Source of the DNA: CAZRIE01 sp964600075
GTDB taxonomy: Bacteria; Bacteroidota; Bacteroidia; Flavobacteriales; Flavobacteriaceae
Reading direction: 5' to 3'
NCBI GenBank assembly: GCA_964600075.1
Contig: CAZRIE010000036.1
Coordinates: 1-37,016, forward strand
Length of the DNA stretch: 37,016 bases
Shown: in pieces, positions 25,211 to 33,321 of the stretch
Layout: the number at the start of each line of letters is the position of its first letter
Position numbering within the stretch: position 1 is the stretch's first letter
Program-made: the position numbers and the translations under genes
Notes under the pieces: model-generated
Told to the model about the DNA's origin: nothing
The model's database searches: none
What the model saw: only the letters and a program-made list of their open reading frames with translations

Positions 25211-25689
25211 ATGAAAATTCAAGGCACCCTCATTTCGTTTATTGCTATACTCTTTATTCTATTCAGCTGCGGCACCGAACTCGAACTCGGTTCGGCCCAG
25301 CACATTGAAACCGTTACCAAGCAAGTAAATGCCGATCGCTTGGAAAATGCCGACAATACGTCTGAAGATTGGTTAAGCTATGGTAAAAATTACAGGCCCT
25401 ATTTACTGATTTTTTCATTATGGGTAATCCATCAAATTACGTTCAATTTTATTTTTTAATGCGGAAAAGAAAACAACCTCTACTAATCTGTATGTGCTGG
25501 AGTCTTCCAAAAGCCCACCCAACCTGCGAATGGTAAAGGCATTTACACCTGAAAACTTTACGGTCTTTATGAAAGAGGGGCTTAGTGTTGGAGGCCAGGA
25601 AGCCATGAAGGATGTTTCTGAGAAGCGATTTGTATCTTACCGATAAAGAGACTGAAGCGCTATATGCCTATTTAAGCTCCCTTGATTAA
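25211..25689 (+). pseudogene. Collapsed quinoprotein/cytochrome c-type dehydrogenase gene
   Basis: The intact start encodes a lipoprotein signal (LFSC lipobox) and the opening of a PQQ-dependent dehydrogenase propeller (TSEDWLSYGKNY), then the frame loses similarity and stops at 25459. From 25497 another frame reads SPPNLRMVKAFTPENFTVFM and GLSVGGQEAMKDVSE, and after a 1-nt shift LYLTDKETEALYAYLSSLD to the TAA at 25687. That second part resembles the C-terminal end of a class I cytochrome c domain; no CxxCH remains. The ends fit a quinohemoprotein with its whole propeller deleted, or two neighbouring genes fused by deletion. A good promoter is still present upstream. The first piece (82 codons) could still be translated, but hardly functional. 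Confidence 0.65.
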
Positions 25690-25840
25690 TCTGTAACCCA
25701 AAAAGAAAAGTTGCAAAAAACTTAAGGATGTTCAAGTCGTGATAATGAAATAGGATTAAAGCAAAACTAGGGTAGCGATAATAAATGGGCTATATCCATT
25801 TGTTGGCCTTAATTAACAAATAATATAACATACCCTGCAG

Positions 25841-26364
25841 ATGAAAGAACAAACTGATATAAAAAGCAAATTTATAAGAAGCCAAAAAGCCCTAGCGTTA
25901 AAACCTTCATTAGGTATTGGTACTGGTGTTTCTAAAACGCGTATAGTCAATGGGTTATCTTGCGAGACCAGAGAAGGAGATTGGTTGTTTAAAGCAGATA
26001 TGCCCAAACAGGTAGGTGGCTTTGCTTCAGCATCGAGCCCTGGTGCTCTTGGTCGGGCAGCTTTGGGCAGTTGTTTGGCTATTGGGTATATGATGTGGGC
26101 ATCTAAACTAGATGTACTAATGATAGTTTGGAAGTAGAAGTTAAAGCCGATTATGACGATGGGGGGTTGTTCGATACGTCAGCTGCCCCTCCTGGTTACT
26201 TGGAGGTTCGATACCTTGTAAGAATTAAAAGTCCCGCATCACCTGCTGAAATTGAAAATTTATTGAATATAGGAGATAAGCATAGTCCTTATTTAGATGT
26301 ATTTGCAAGAGCACAGTCTTGTGTAAGAGAGGTGGAAATAATTAATGATAAAAAGAAATTATGA
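25841..26364 (+). pseudogene. OsmC family protein gene with internal frameshift
   Basis: Two overlapping frames together give one complete OsmC-like protein of about 170 residues. The first (25841 to the TAG at 26135) carries SCETREGDWLFKADMPKQVGG and the redox-cysteine helix ALGRAALGSCLAIGYMMWASKLDV; the second continues SLEVEVKADYDDGGLFD, YLEVRYLVRIKSPAS and the second cysteine in AQSCVREVEI, ending at 26364. The shift falls at about 26117-26124, where about four bases appear to be missing against the family pattern between DV and SLEV. OsmC/Ohr proteins are cysteine peroxidases for organic hydroperoxides. Mutation, sequencing error or rescue by frameshifting are all possible. The stop overlaps the next ATG as ATGA. 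Confidence 0.75.
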
Positions 26365-27179
26365 AACCAGATTTACAACGCAGGGTACAGCGGTATGGCT
26401 GGGATAAGGCTGCCGAATATTACGAAAATAACTGGCAGGCTCAGTTAAAACCGGCGCATGATCTTCTTATGGAAGTTTCTAACATACAACCAACGGAACG
26501 TATTCTAGACATTGCCGCCGGAACAGGGTTAATTACATTTAGAATGGCCGAAAAAGTTGGACCATCTGGCAACGTATTGGCGACAGATATTTCAGATGAA
26601 ATGGTAAAGATTGGAAACAATATTGTCCATTTCAAAGAGATTATTAATGTAATCTTTGAAAGAATGGATGCCGAAAGTCTTTCTTGTGACACTACTACCT
26701 TTAATCTAGTCACCTGTGCCCTTGGCTTAATGTATTTTCCTGATCCTGATGCTGCTCTGGTTGAGATGTATAAGGTACTGAAGAAAGGTGGCCGTGCTGT
26801 AGTCGCCGTCTGGGGATCTAGAAAAAAATGTGGTTGGTCCGAAATATTTCCTATCATTGATGCGAGAGTGAATACGGATGTTTGTCCCATGTTTTTTAAC
26901 CTCGGAGAAAGTGAGGTCTTAAAATATCCTTTCGAAAATGCAGGCTTTAAAAATATTTCCTTATTGAAAATTGAAACTAAATTAACCTATGCGTCAGCCG
27001 AGGAAGCTTGTCAAGCATCATTTTTAGGTGGTCCAGTTGCCATGGCATATTCGAGATTCGACGAAAGCACCAGAAATGAGGCTAAAATAGAATATATAAA
27101 ATCTATGGAACCTTTTAAAACCGAAAACGGATACGAAATACCTGGAGAATTTGTAATCTGCAGTGGTGTGAAAAATTAA
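26361..27179 (+). CDS. Class I SAM-dependent methyltransferase (UbiE/MenG-like)
   Basis: A 272-residue cytoplasmic methyltransferase. The Rossmann core includes motif I RILDIAAGTGLITFRMA (about 48-64), acidic strand end ATDISDEMV, the FNLVTCALGLMYFPDPDAAL motif and KKGGRAVVAVWG. It is closest in pattern to the Methyltransf_11/25 group that includes ubiquinone/menaquinone and small-molecule C- or O-methyltransferases. The acceptor is unknown. Its ATG overlaps the stop of the frameshifted OsmC gene by 4 bp (ATGA), so translation was evolved to depend on the upstream frame; the OsmC frameshift could therefore reduce its expression. Confidence 0.85.
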   Translation: MKPDLQRRVQRYGWDKAAEYYENNWQAQLKPAHDLLMEVSNIQPTERILDIAAGTGLITFRMAEKVGPSGNVLATDISDEMVKIGNNIVHFKEIINVIFERMDAESLSCDTTTFNLVTCALGLMYFPDPDAALVEMYKVLKKGGRAVVAVWGSRKKCGWSEIFPIIDARVNTDVCPMFFNLGESEVLKYPFENAGFKNISLLKIETKLTYASAEEACQASFLGGPVAMAYSRFDESTRNEAKIEYIKSMEPFKTENGYEIPGEFVICSGVKN

Positions 27180-27296
27180 TACGCTTAAGATAGAGATAGC
27201 GATGGCCGACTACGCATGTAAAACGAACACTTATGAACGGGTTAACGCTGCACCATTTGACAGTTTTGGCCTCAATCTTTTATCGCGTTCAATTAG

Positions 27297-27325
27297 TTGA
27301 TAATGAATACATTTAAGTATATTTA
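27297..27325 (+). promoter_or_regulatory. Putative Bacteroidota promoter TTG-N18-TATATTTA
   Basis: TTG at 27297-27299, 18 nt, then TATATTTA at 27318-27325 (one mismatch to TAnnTTTG), 19 bp before the ATG at 27345. The surrounding bases TTGATAATGA and ATTTAGAATACCAA are nearly shared with the promoter at 25160-25189. Confidence 0.6.
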
Positions 27326-27344
27326 GAATACCAACCGAATACAT

Positions 27345-28064
27345 ATGAAATCTTCAAAACGTTCCTTATCATTTGACAAGTCCGGCTATTATTTTGTAGC
27401 GCTTTTTGCACTTGTAATTGTCGGTTTTTGGCCTTCCTATTTTGCAAAATTCTTTGACGGCACGGCCGATTTCACCTTCTACTTTCACTTTCATGCCTTT
27501 TTTGCAACACTATGGGTTTTTATGCTCATTGCTCAACCCATTCTAATCCGGAAAAAGAAATTTGAACTGCACCGAAAAATCGGAAAGTTGTCGTATGTAC
27601 TTGTGCCACTTATTTTTATTTCGATTATCCTTTTGGCCCATAGTACGCTTAGAGGTCCAAAAGAGAATTTGGGCCTCGAATTATGGGTACCCTTTAAAGA
27701 CTTATTAATTTTTGCGATCGGTTATGGTATCGCCATCAAATACCGACATACTATGGTCATTCATGCTCGAGGTATGATCGTAGCGGGAATTGTGCTCATC
27801 GAGCCAGCATTGGTCCGTCTAATTCTGTACGTATTTTTTCCGGATCAAGGCTTCGCGCTCAGCGGATACATAGGTATGATCGTACTACTTTATGCACTAC
27901 TTATAGGGTTAATAATAGCGGAGCGAAAGCAAAAAGTGGGCAGATGGGTATTTCCGTTGGCTTTAGGGCTTTACGTATTCGTGCATTCTGTGCTGGTATT
28001 TCGACTGAAAATTCCAGGATGGCAATCCGTTGCCGAGTGGTTTGCCGCTTTGCCATTGACTTAA
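27345..28064 (+). CDS. Multi-pass membrane protein (unknown function)
   Basis: A 239-residue membrane protein with about seven hydrophobic helices (near 15-32, 45-65, 83-100, 115-132, 143-162, 170-190, 200-218). A conserved-looking core reads FHFHAFFATLWVFMLIAQP followed by KKFELHRKIGKLSYVLVP. Histidine pairs at helix ends recall haem- or metal-binding membrane proteins such as the DUF2306-like group, but this is only resemblance. No named family is assigned. The gene has its own promoter-like module and ends 49 bp before the intradiol dioxygenase-like gene, so the two may be cotranscribed; a membrane electron-transfer role is speculative. Confidence 0.6.
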   Translation: MKSSKRSLSFDKSGYYFVALFALVIVGFWPSYFAKFFDGTADFTFYFHFHAFFATLWVFMLIAQPILIRKKKFELHRKIGKLSYVLVPLIFISIILLAHSTLRGPKENLGLELWVPFKDLLIFAIGYGIAIKYRHTMVIHARGMIVAGIVLIEPALVRLILYVFFPDQGFALSGYIGMIVLLYALLIGLIIAERKQKVGRWVFPLALGLYVFVHSVLVFRLKIPGWQSVAEWFAALPLT

Positions 28065-28113
28065 ATTCTTATAAACATAATCGTATAAAAACAACCAATT
28101 AAACTAGCATACC

Positions 28114-29001
28114 ATGCAAAGAAGAACATTTACAAAATTGACAGGCCTTAGCGCCATAGCCTTATCAACAACAGGCTTTATCAAGTTCAACGGTAAATCG
28201 TATGTAGGCGATTGTGAAACGACCACCGACATTTTAGGTCCCTTTTATCGGCCTGATAGTCCTGTACGTGATAATTTGGTCATTGAAAGTATGCCTGGTG
28301 ACCTGGTAGAACTATCCGGCATTGTACGTCATAAAGATTGTAGTACTCCATATAAAAATGCAAAAATCGAGCTTTGGCATTGTTCAGCAGACGAGATCTA
28401 TGACAACGAGTCCGATGAGTATAGATATCGCGGTACGATTCATTGTGATGAAAATGGCAAATACAGCTTTAAAACCCAAATGCCCGTACCCTATGATGTA
28501 GGGAACGGCACTATTAGACCAGCACATTTTCACATGATGGTATCCGCCCCGGGCTATCAAAGTTTGGTGACCCAAATTTATTTTACTGGCGATCCCTATC
28601 TTGAAAAAGATTCATCTTCCGCCTCTGAAGAAGCCAAAAAGAGGATTCTTGAAGTAAGCAAAGAAGATGATATGCTAAAAGTGTATTTTGATTGTAATAT
28701 GAACGAGCGTTTGAAGCTTTCCTACGATTCTCTTGCTCAAATTATTGGAGCATATAAAAACGATAAAACCGGTAACGTAAAAGAGTTTTTTGAAAGAGAT
28801 GGTCTATTGTGGTTGCAAAATCAAGTTTTCGGAGAGAGCTTTGATTATGTTGGGAAAAATAAATTTGAGTACCCCGGAATGATCAATGGCGCCCACAGAA
28901 CATTACAGTTTAACCTAAAACAAAAAGGAACTATAAAATTTAAATTGATTAGGGCTTTGGAAGCAGGAAAGGAAACGGAGGAATCATTTACAAAGGTTTA
29001 A
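28114..29001 (+). CDS. Exported intradiol ring-cleavage dioxygenase-like protein
   Basis: A 295-residue protein whose N-terminus (MQRRTFTKLTGLSAIALS) looks like a twin-arginine or similar export signal. The core (about 35-165) is the intradiol dioxygenase beta-sandwich: ILGPFYRPDSP, ELSGIVRHKDCSTPYKNAKI, ELWHCSADEIYD, YRYRGTIHCDENGKY and RPAHFHMMVSAPGY. The four expected Fe(III) ligands can be placed as Y96, Y127, H138 and H140, so a catalytic centre is likely. About 130 extra residues follow the core (from 165), unlike catechol or protocatechuate dioxygenases. Exported members of this superfamily act on aromatic compounds outside the cytoplasm, but the substrate is unknown. It follows the membrane protein gene by 49 bp. 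Confidence 0.85.
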   Translation: MQRRTFTKLTGLSAIALSTTGFIKFNGKSYVGDCETTTDILGPFYRPDSPVRDNLVIESMPGDLVELSGIVRHKDCSTPYKNAKIELWHCSADEIYDNESDEYRYRGTIHCDENGKYSFKTQMPVPYDVGNGTIRPAHFHMMVSAPGYQSLVTQIYFTGDPYLEKDSSSASEEAKKRILEVSKEDDMLKVYFDCNMNERLKLSYDSLAQIIGAYKNDKTGNVKEFFERDGLLWLQNQVFGESFDYVGKNKFEYPGMINGAHRTLQFNLKQKGTIKFKLIRALEAGKETEESFTKV

Positions 29002-29054
29002 GACCGACCTTAAAACAATTCCATAATAACTGTTAGATATAAAAGCCTCCATTT

Positions 29055-30227
29055 ATGAAGAGAATAAGTATTATTACCCTGGCCTTGTTATTTTATACTG
29101 CCACCTACGCCCAAAAACCACGTGCCCGTGACTTGGGCGTTCCTTTTGATGGCACTCCCGGCAAATTAAATGCCATTACGGATGTACTAGGTGTTGAAGT
29201 AGGCCACAGTACCATTATTTCCGGGAAAGACGAACATATTATTGGAAAAGGACCTGTACGAACTGGGGTAACGGCCATCTTTCCTAGAGGTAAATCCAAA
29301 AAATTCAGTCCCGTCTATGCCAACTGGTACAGCCTGAACGGAAACGGAGAAATGACCGGCACCACCTGGCTCACGGAATCTGGATTTTTAGAAACTCCAA
29401 TTATGATTACGAATACCAATAGTGTAGGCGTGGTTAGAGATGCCGTTTTAAAATGGTATGTAGACCATGGCTGGTATGAAGAAGGAGAAGTATGGTATAC
29501 CTAACCGGTCGTTGCAGAAACCTATGATGGTTACTTCAATGACATCTATGGCTTTCATGTCAAAGAAAAACATGTGTACGAAGCCATTGACAATGCCTCT
29601 GGAGGAAAAGTTTTGGAAGGCAATGTAGGTGGCGGTACGGGAAAGGTTTGTTTAGGTTTTAAAGGAGGTATTGGTACCGCTTCAAGAATAGTCCAAATAA
29701 AGGATACTACCTATAGCCTGGGGGTTTTGGTACAATCTAATTTTGGTAGTAAAAGAAATTTCACTGTGGCGGGAGTCCCTGTAGGAAGAGAATTAAAAGA
29801 CACCTTAAACTACAAGATAAAAGAGCTTCCTAAATCAAGGCGACAAGAAGGAGATGGATCTATTATCGTAATCCTTGCAACAGATGCGCCCCTACTACCA
29901 CATCAATTAAAAAGAATAGCACAAAGGGTTCCCCTAGGAATAGGTATCGTTGGTGGAAGAGGCAGTAATGGTTCCGGAGATATATTTCTCGCGTTCTCAA
30001 CAGCCAACGAAAAGGCATTCCATAGAGATGAGAATACAACGGTAGAGACCCTTGCCAATGACCGAATTACACCCCTTTTTGAAGCCACAGTACAAGCAGT
30101 CGAAGAAGCTATCATTAATGCCATGGTCGCGGCAGAAACCCTAGAAGGCATTAATGGAAATACGGCCTATGCCCTACCCCATGATTTGTTGATCGACGTT
30201 TTGAAAAAATATTACAGGATAAAATGA
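29055..30227 (+). pseudogene. P1 family (DmpA-like) aminopeptidase gene interrupted by one in-frame TAA
   Basis: One continuous frame of 390 codons, broken only by TAA at 29502-29504 (codon 150, in ...EGEVWYT-stop-PVVAETYDG). Before the stop: a signal peptide (TYA/QK) and the family start RARDLGVPFDGTPGKLNAITDV. After it: EGNVGGGTGKVCLGFKGGIGTASR and GGRGSNGSGDIFLAFSTAN, which should contain the autocleavage/nucleophile Gly-Ser of P1 (S58) peptidases. A Leu codon TTA to TAA is the simplest cause. DmpA-type enzymes release N-terminal D- or L-residues from peptides or hydrolyse beta-peptides. Everything else is intact, so it is recent mutation, sequencing error or readthrough. The 3' end overlaps the DUF3500 gene by 4 bp. 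Confidence 0.85.
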
Positions 30228-31435
30228 AAAGAATACTGATTTTACTACTATTTCTACTTCTTCTAAGTTGCAAACCAGTACCATCTCAAAAACCTGAAGA
30301 TCCTAAAACCGACAAAAAACAAGAACTCAGCGGTGCTAAAAAGTTCTTTGCTGAAATGGAGGCAAAAGCACTTTCAGAACCCTTTAGAGGTATTGAAACG
30401 GAAAACGGAAAAGAATCTGGGCTATTCCCCATAAAATCATCAGGAGTTTCAACCGTTCCGATAAAAAAGGCCGCCGAATCGTTTTTAAGCAGTTTAACAC
30501 AAGAACAAAAGCAAAGAACGCAATTTGGTATCGAAGACGAAGAATGGCGGAAGTGGTGTAATGTAGATAATGGTATCTATGATCGACAAGGTGTGAGTCT
30601 AAAAGAAATGACCGAACCACAAAAGAAAGCGGCTTTTCATCTGATGCAAGTTTCATTGAGTGCCAAGGGGTTACAATTGAGCAAGGATATTATGAAGACC
30701 GACCAAACACTAAAAGAGTTAAACAATGGGGATGCCGCCTATGATGAGGAATTGTATTTCTTCACGCTCATGGGCACCCCTTCGCCAACGGAACCTTGGG
30801 GATGGCAATTAGACGGTCATCACTTGGTCATCAATTATTTTGTGCTCGGAGATCAAGTGGTCATGTCGCCAATTTTTATGGGCGGCGAACCCATCATTAC
30901 CACATCTGGAAAATATAAGGGTAATACCCTCTTTCAAGACGAACAGAATCTCGGATTAGACTTTATGCAATCGCTTCCCCAAGAAATTCAAACAGAAGCA
31001 ACCCTTTCGACCTCAAAACATAAAAACGACATAAAAGCCGAAGCCAGCAAAGACAATGTAACCTTTAATTACGAAGGTGTTCCGGTTTCAAAACTGCCTG
31101 AAGCGCAAAAAGTAAAGTTGGTGTATTTGATTAGGCAGTACATCAACAATATAGAAGAAGGACACCATCAACTAAAAATGGAAGAGATTATGGCCCATTG
31201 GAATAGCACATATTTCGCCTGGGTAGGTGAAACTACAGCTGATGCCGTTTTCTATTACCGTTTACACAGTCCGGTTGTCTTAATTGAGTTTGACCACCAA
31301 GCTGCCGTTGGCGTACCGAACAGCCCTAAAGGACCTATTCGAAATCATATACACACCATCCTTAGAACTCCAAATGGCAATGACTATGGTAAAGACCTCT
31401 TGCGGCAACATTTGGAAAAAAGCCACAACCACTAA
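30224..31435 (+). CDS. DUF3500 family lipoprotein
   Basis: A 403-residue lipoprotein (LLSC lipobox, Cys at about residue 16). After a charged linker rich in Lys and Glu (about 20-45) comes the DUF3500 domain: RTQFGIEDEEWRKWCNVDNG, the GTPSPTEPWGWQLDGHHLVIN segment with a histidine pair, SPIFMGGEP, and the C-terminal SPVVLIEFDHQAAVG with NHIHTILRTPNGNDYGKD. The conserved histidines and acidic residues suggest a metal site, but the family has no established reaction that I can name. The start overlaps the P1 peptidase stop (ATGA) and a YfcC-type transporter begins 6 bp downstream. The context points to uptake or processing of peptides or modified amino acids. Confidence 0.85.
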   Translation: MKRILILLLFLLLLSCKPVPSQKPEDPKTDKKQELSGAKKFFAEMEAKALSEPFRGIETENGKESGLFPIKSSGVSTVPIKKAAESFLSSLTQEQKQRTQFGIEDEEWRKWCNVDNGIYDRQGVSLKEMTEPQKKAAFHLMQVSLSAKGLQLSKDIMKTDQTLKELNNGDAAYDEELYFFTLMGTPSPTEPWGWQLDGHHLVINYFVLGDQVVMSPIFMGGEPIITTSGKYKGNTLFQDEQNLGLDFMQSLPQEIQTEATLSTSKHKNDIKAEASKDNVTFNYEGVPVSKLPEAQKVKLVYLIRQYINNIEEGHHQLKMEEIMAHWNSTYFAWVGETTADAVFYYRLHSPVVLIEFDHQAAVGVPNSPKGPIRNHIHTILRTPNGNDYGKDLLRQHLEKSHNH

Positions 31436-31441
31436 CCTAAG

Positions 31442-32929
31442 ATGAAAACATTTCCTTCCGCCCATACCATTTTATTAATCATATCAGCTTTTGCAGCCCT
31501 ACTTACTTGGGTCATCCCAGCAGGTAAATATGCATCGCTGACCTATGACAGTATGGAAGGTGTCTTTATGAAGACCATGAGTAACAAGGTAGAAAAACTA
31601 CCGGCCACACAGAAAACCTTGGAAGAGCTTAATGTCAAGATTCCATTAGAAAATTTTACTTCCGGAGCCATCTATAAGCCCATCAGCATTCCAGATACCT
31701 ATCAATCTTTGGCTCCAAGTCCACAAGGCTTTTTTGAATTTGTACAAGCTCCCATAAAAGGTATTATTGAAACAGCCGATATTATCTTTCTGGTGCTTAT
31801 CATCGGTGGGTTAGTCGGGATTGTCGAAAAATCAGGTGCCTTTAGTGCAGGGATAAGCTGGTTATCGCATATATTAACAGGTAGGGAATACATTCTCATT
31901 ATTAGTACGACATTACTCATTTCGCTGGCAGGAACCACTTTTGGTTTCGGTGAGGAGACCTTCGCTTTTTTACCCATACTTATACCGGTGTTTCTGGCGG
32001 CGAAATATGATGCCTTGGTTGCTATAGCGTGTGTCTTTTTGGGTTCTCAAGTCGGCGTTATGGCGTCTACCACAAATCCTTTTTCAACAATTTTAGCCTC
32101 TGATGCCGCAGGAATAAAATGGACCATTGGTCTGGAAGGTCGCATCGCAATGCTGGTCATTTGCATTACCATAACCATTGTTTTCCTTTTGCGCTACGCT
32201 AAAAGGATAAAAGCCGACCCAAAAAAGTCTTTGATTTATGATCAAAAAGAGCTAATGGAAAAAATGTTCAGTGTTTCAAAAGACATTGAAGTCCCGCCAC
32301 TCACAAGCCGGTTAAAACTAATATTACTAGCATTTACCCTTTGTTTTGTAATAATGATAATTGGAGTCGCGATACTCGACTGGTGGTTCGTAGAAATGAC
32401 CGCCGTTTTCTTTTTTGGAGCCATCTTGATAGGTTTTATGGCCAAGATGAAAGAAACCAAATTTATCAATTCATTTATGAGGGGTGCAGGAGAATTATTG
32501 GGTGTAGCTTTTATCATAGGCCTTGCGAGAGGAATTTCTATTTTAATGAGCGATGGCCTCATTAGTGACACTTTTCTCTATCAAGCTGGCAACCTTACCG
32601 AAGGAATGGGAAAGGGCCTCTTTATCAATGCGCTATTTGGATTATATAACATAATTTCTTTTTTCATATCCTCTACTTCCGGTACGGCCGTACTTACCAT
32701 CCCCATTATTGCCCCACTTGCAGATACGGTAAACATCGGTAGAGAAGTTATTGTAAATGCCTACCAATATGGTCATGGACTTTTTAATTTAATCAACCCA
32801 ACTGGGCTCATTTTGGCCTTTTTGGGCGTTGCACAAATAGGCTATGACCGATTTTTAAAATTTATCTGGCCGTTGCTCGTGATTCTCGGTATAGTCATAA
32901 TGCTATTTCTAACCCTATCTGTGTATTAA
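31442..32929 (+). CDS. YfcC family transporter (C4-dicarboxylate/basic amino-acid carrier type)
   Basis: A 495-residue polytopic carrier with about 12 transmembrane segments. Signature stretches of the YfcC/DcuC-like superfamily: TWVIPAGKY near the N-terminus, IGGLVGIVEKSGAF, the re-entrant-loop motif TTFGFGEETFAFLPI, GVMASTTNPFSTILASDAAG, FIIGLARGISILMSDG and STSGTAVLTIPIIAPLAD with NLINPTGLIL. These double loop motifs fit an ion-transporter fold. Family substrates are organic acids or (di)peptides and amino acids; the link to a P1 peptidase and DUF3500 lipoprotein favours an amino-acid or peptide-derived substrate. It is the last gene of a three-gene operon, with 6 bp to the gene upstream. 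Confidence 0.88.
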   Translation: MKTFPSAHTILLIISAFAALLTWVIPAGKYASLTYDSMEGVFMKTMSNKVEKLPATQKTLEELNVKIPLENFTSGAIYKPISIPDTYQSLAPSPQGFFEFVQAPIKGIIETADIIFLVLIIGGLVGIVEKSGAFSAGISWLSHILTGREYILIISTTLLISLAGTTFGFGEETFAFLPILIPVFLAAKYDALVAIACVFLGSQVGVMASTTNPFSTILASDAAGIKWTIGLEGRIAMLVICITITIVFLLRYAKRIKADPKKSLIYDQKELMEKMFSVSKDIEVPPLTSRLKLILLAFTLCFVIMIIGVAILDWWFVEMTAVFFFGAILIGFMAKMKETKFINSFMRGAGELLGVAFIIGLARGISILMSDGLISDTFLYQAGNLTEGMGKGLFINALFGLYNIISFFISSTSGTAVLTIPIIAPLADTVNIGREVIVNAYQYGHGLFNLINPTGLILAFLGVAQIGYDRFLKFIWPLLVILGIVIMLFLTLSVY

Positions 32930-32980
32930 AAAAAATCAATGCAAAATTCTTTGGAAAAATTCGCTGCCCTCTTTCCCTAA

Positions 32981-33321
32981 AGGGATGCCCAATATTTAAA
33001 ATTTTGCCATGAGATAAAAACGAAAAACGACTCCCTCAAAATAACCGGAATATATGAAGGGGCGATTCCCGAAATTTTTAGGAATGCTAGTAAACTTCAT
33101 TCACAAATGACCGAAACCGATATTATTGTTTGGGAGTATCTCAAAACCAAACCCCTTGGTCTTAAGTTCAGAAGACAACATCCGATTAATTGTTATGTTC
33201 TGGACTTTTACTGTCGTCGAAAAAGGCTGTCCATCGAAATTGATGGCAGATATCATAACAACCTCGAAGAAAAAAGAACTCTTGAAATATGCGAATGATA
33301 TCATCCTAAAACCTTCTTCGC
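32981..33321 (+). pseudogene. DUF559 (restriction-endonuclease-fold) gene remnant
   Basis: The reading frame from 32981 is open to the TGA at 33296 but has no start before ATG 33107, although family similarity begins earlier (EGAIPEIFRNASKLHSQMTET). The part after ATG matches DUF559: DIIVWEYLKTKPLGLKFRRQHPI, YVLDFYCRRKRLSIEIDG.YH. After EEKRTLE the frame ends; a +1 frame continues KYANDIIL, as in the family's C-terminal RxxNDxVL motif, so an internal part is missing. The putative catalytic Asp and Glu region (LDFYCRRKRLSIEID) survives. A 63-residue product could be made from 33107, but the N-terminal helix and C-terminal part of the fold are absent. It overlaps the 3' end of the convergent oxidoreductase gene. 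Confidence 0.7.

Noticed and set aside
26110..26140. Programmed frameshift in the OsmC gene
   Set aside because: No slippery heptamer or downstream structure is visible; bases seem to be missing, so mutation or error is simpler.
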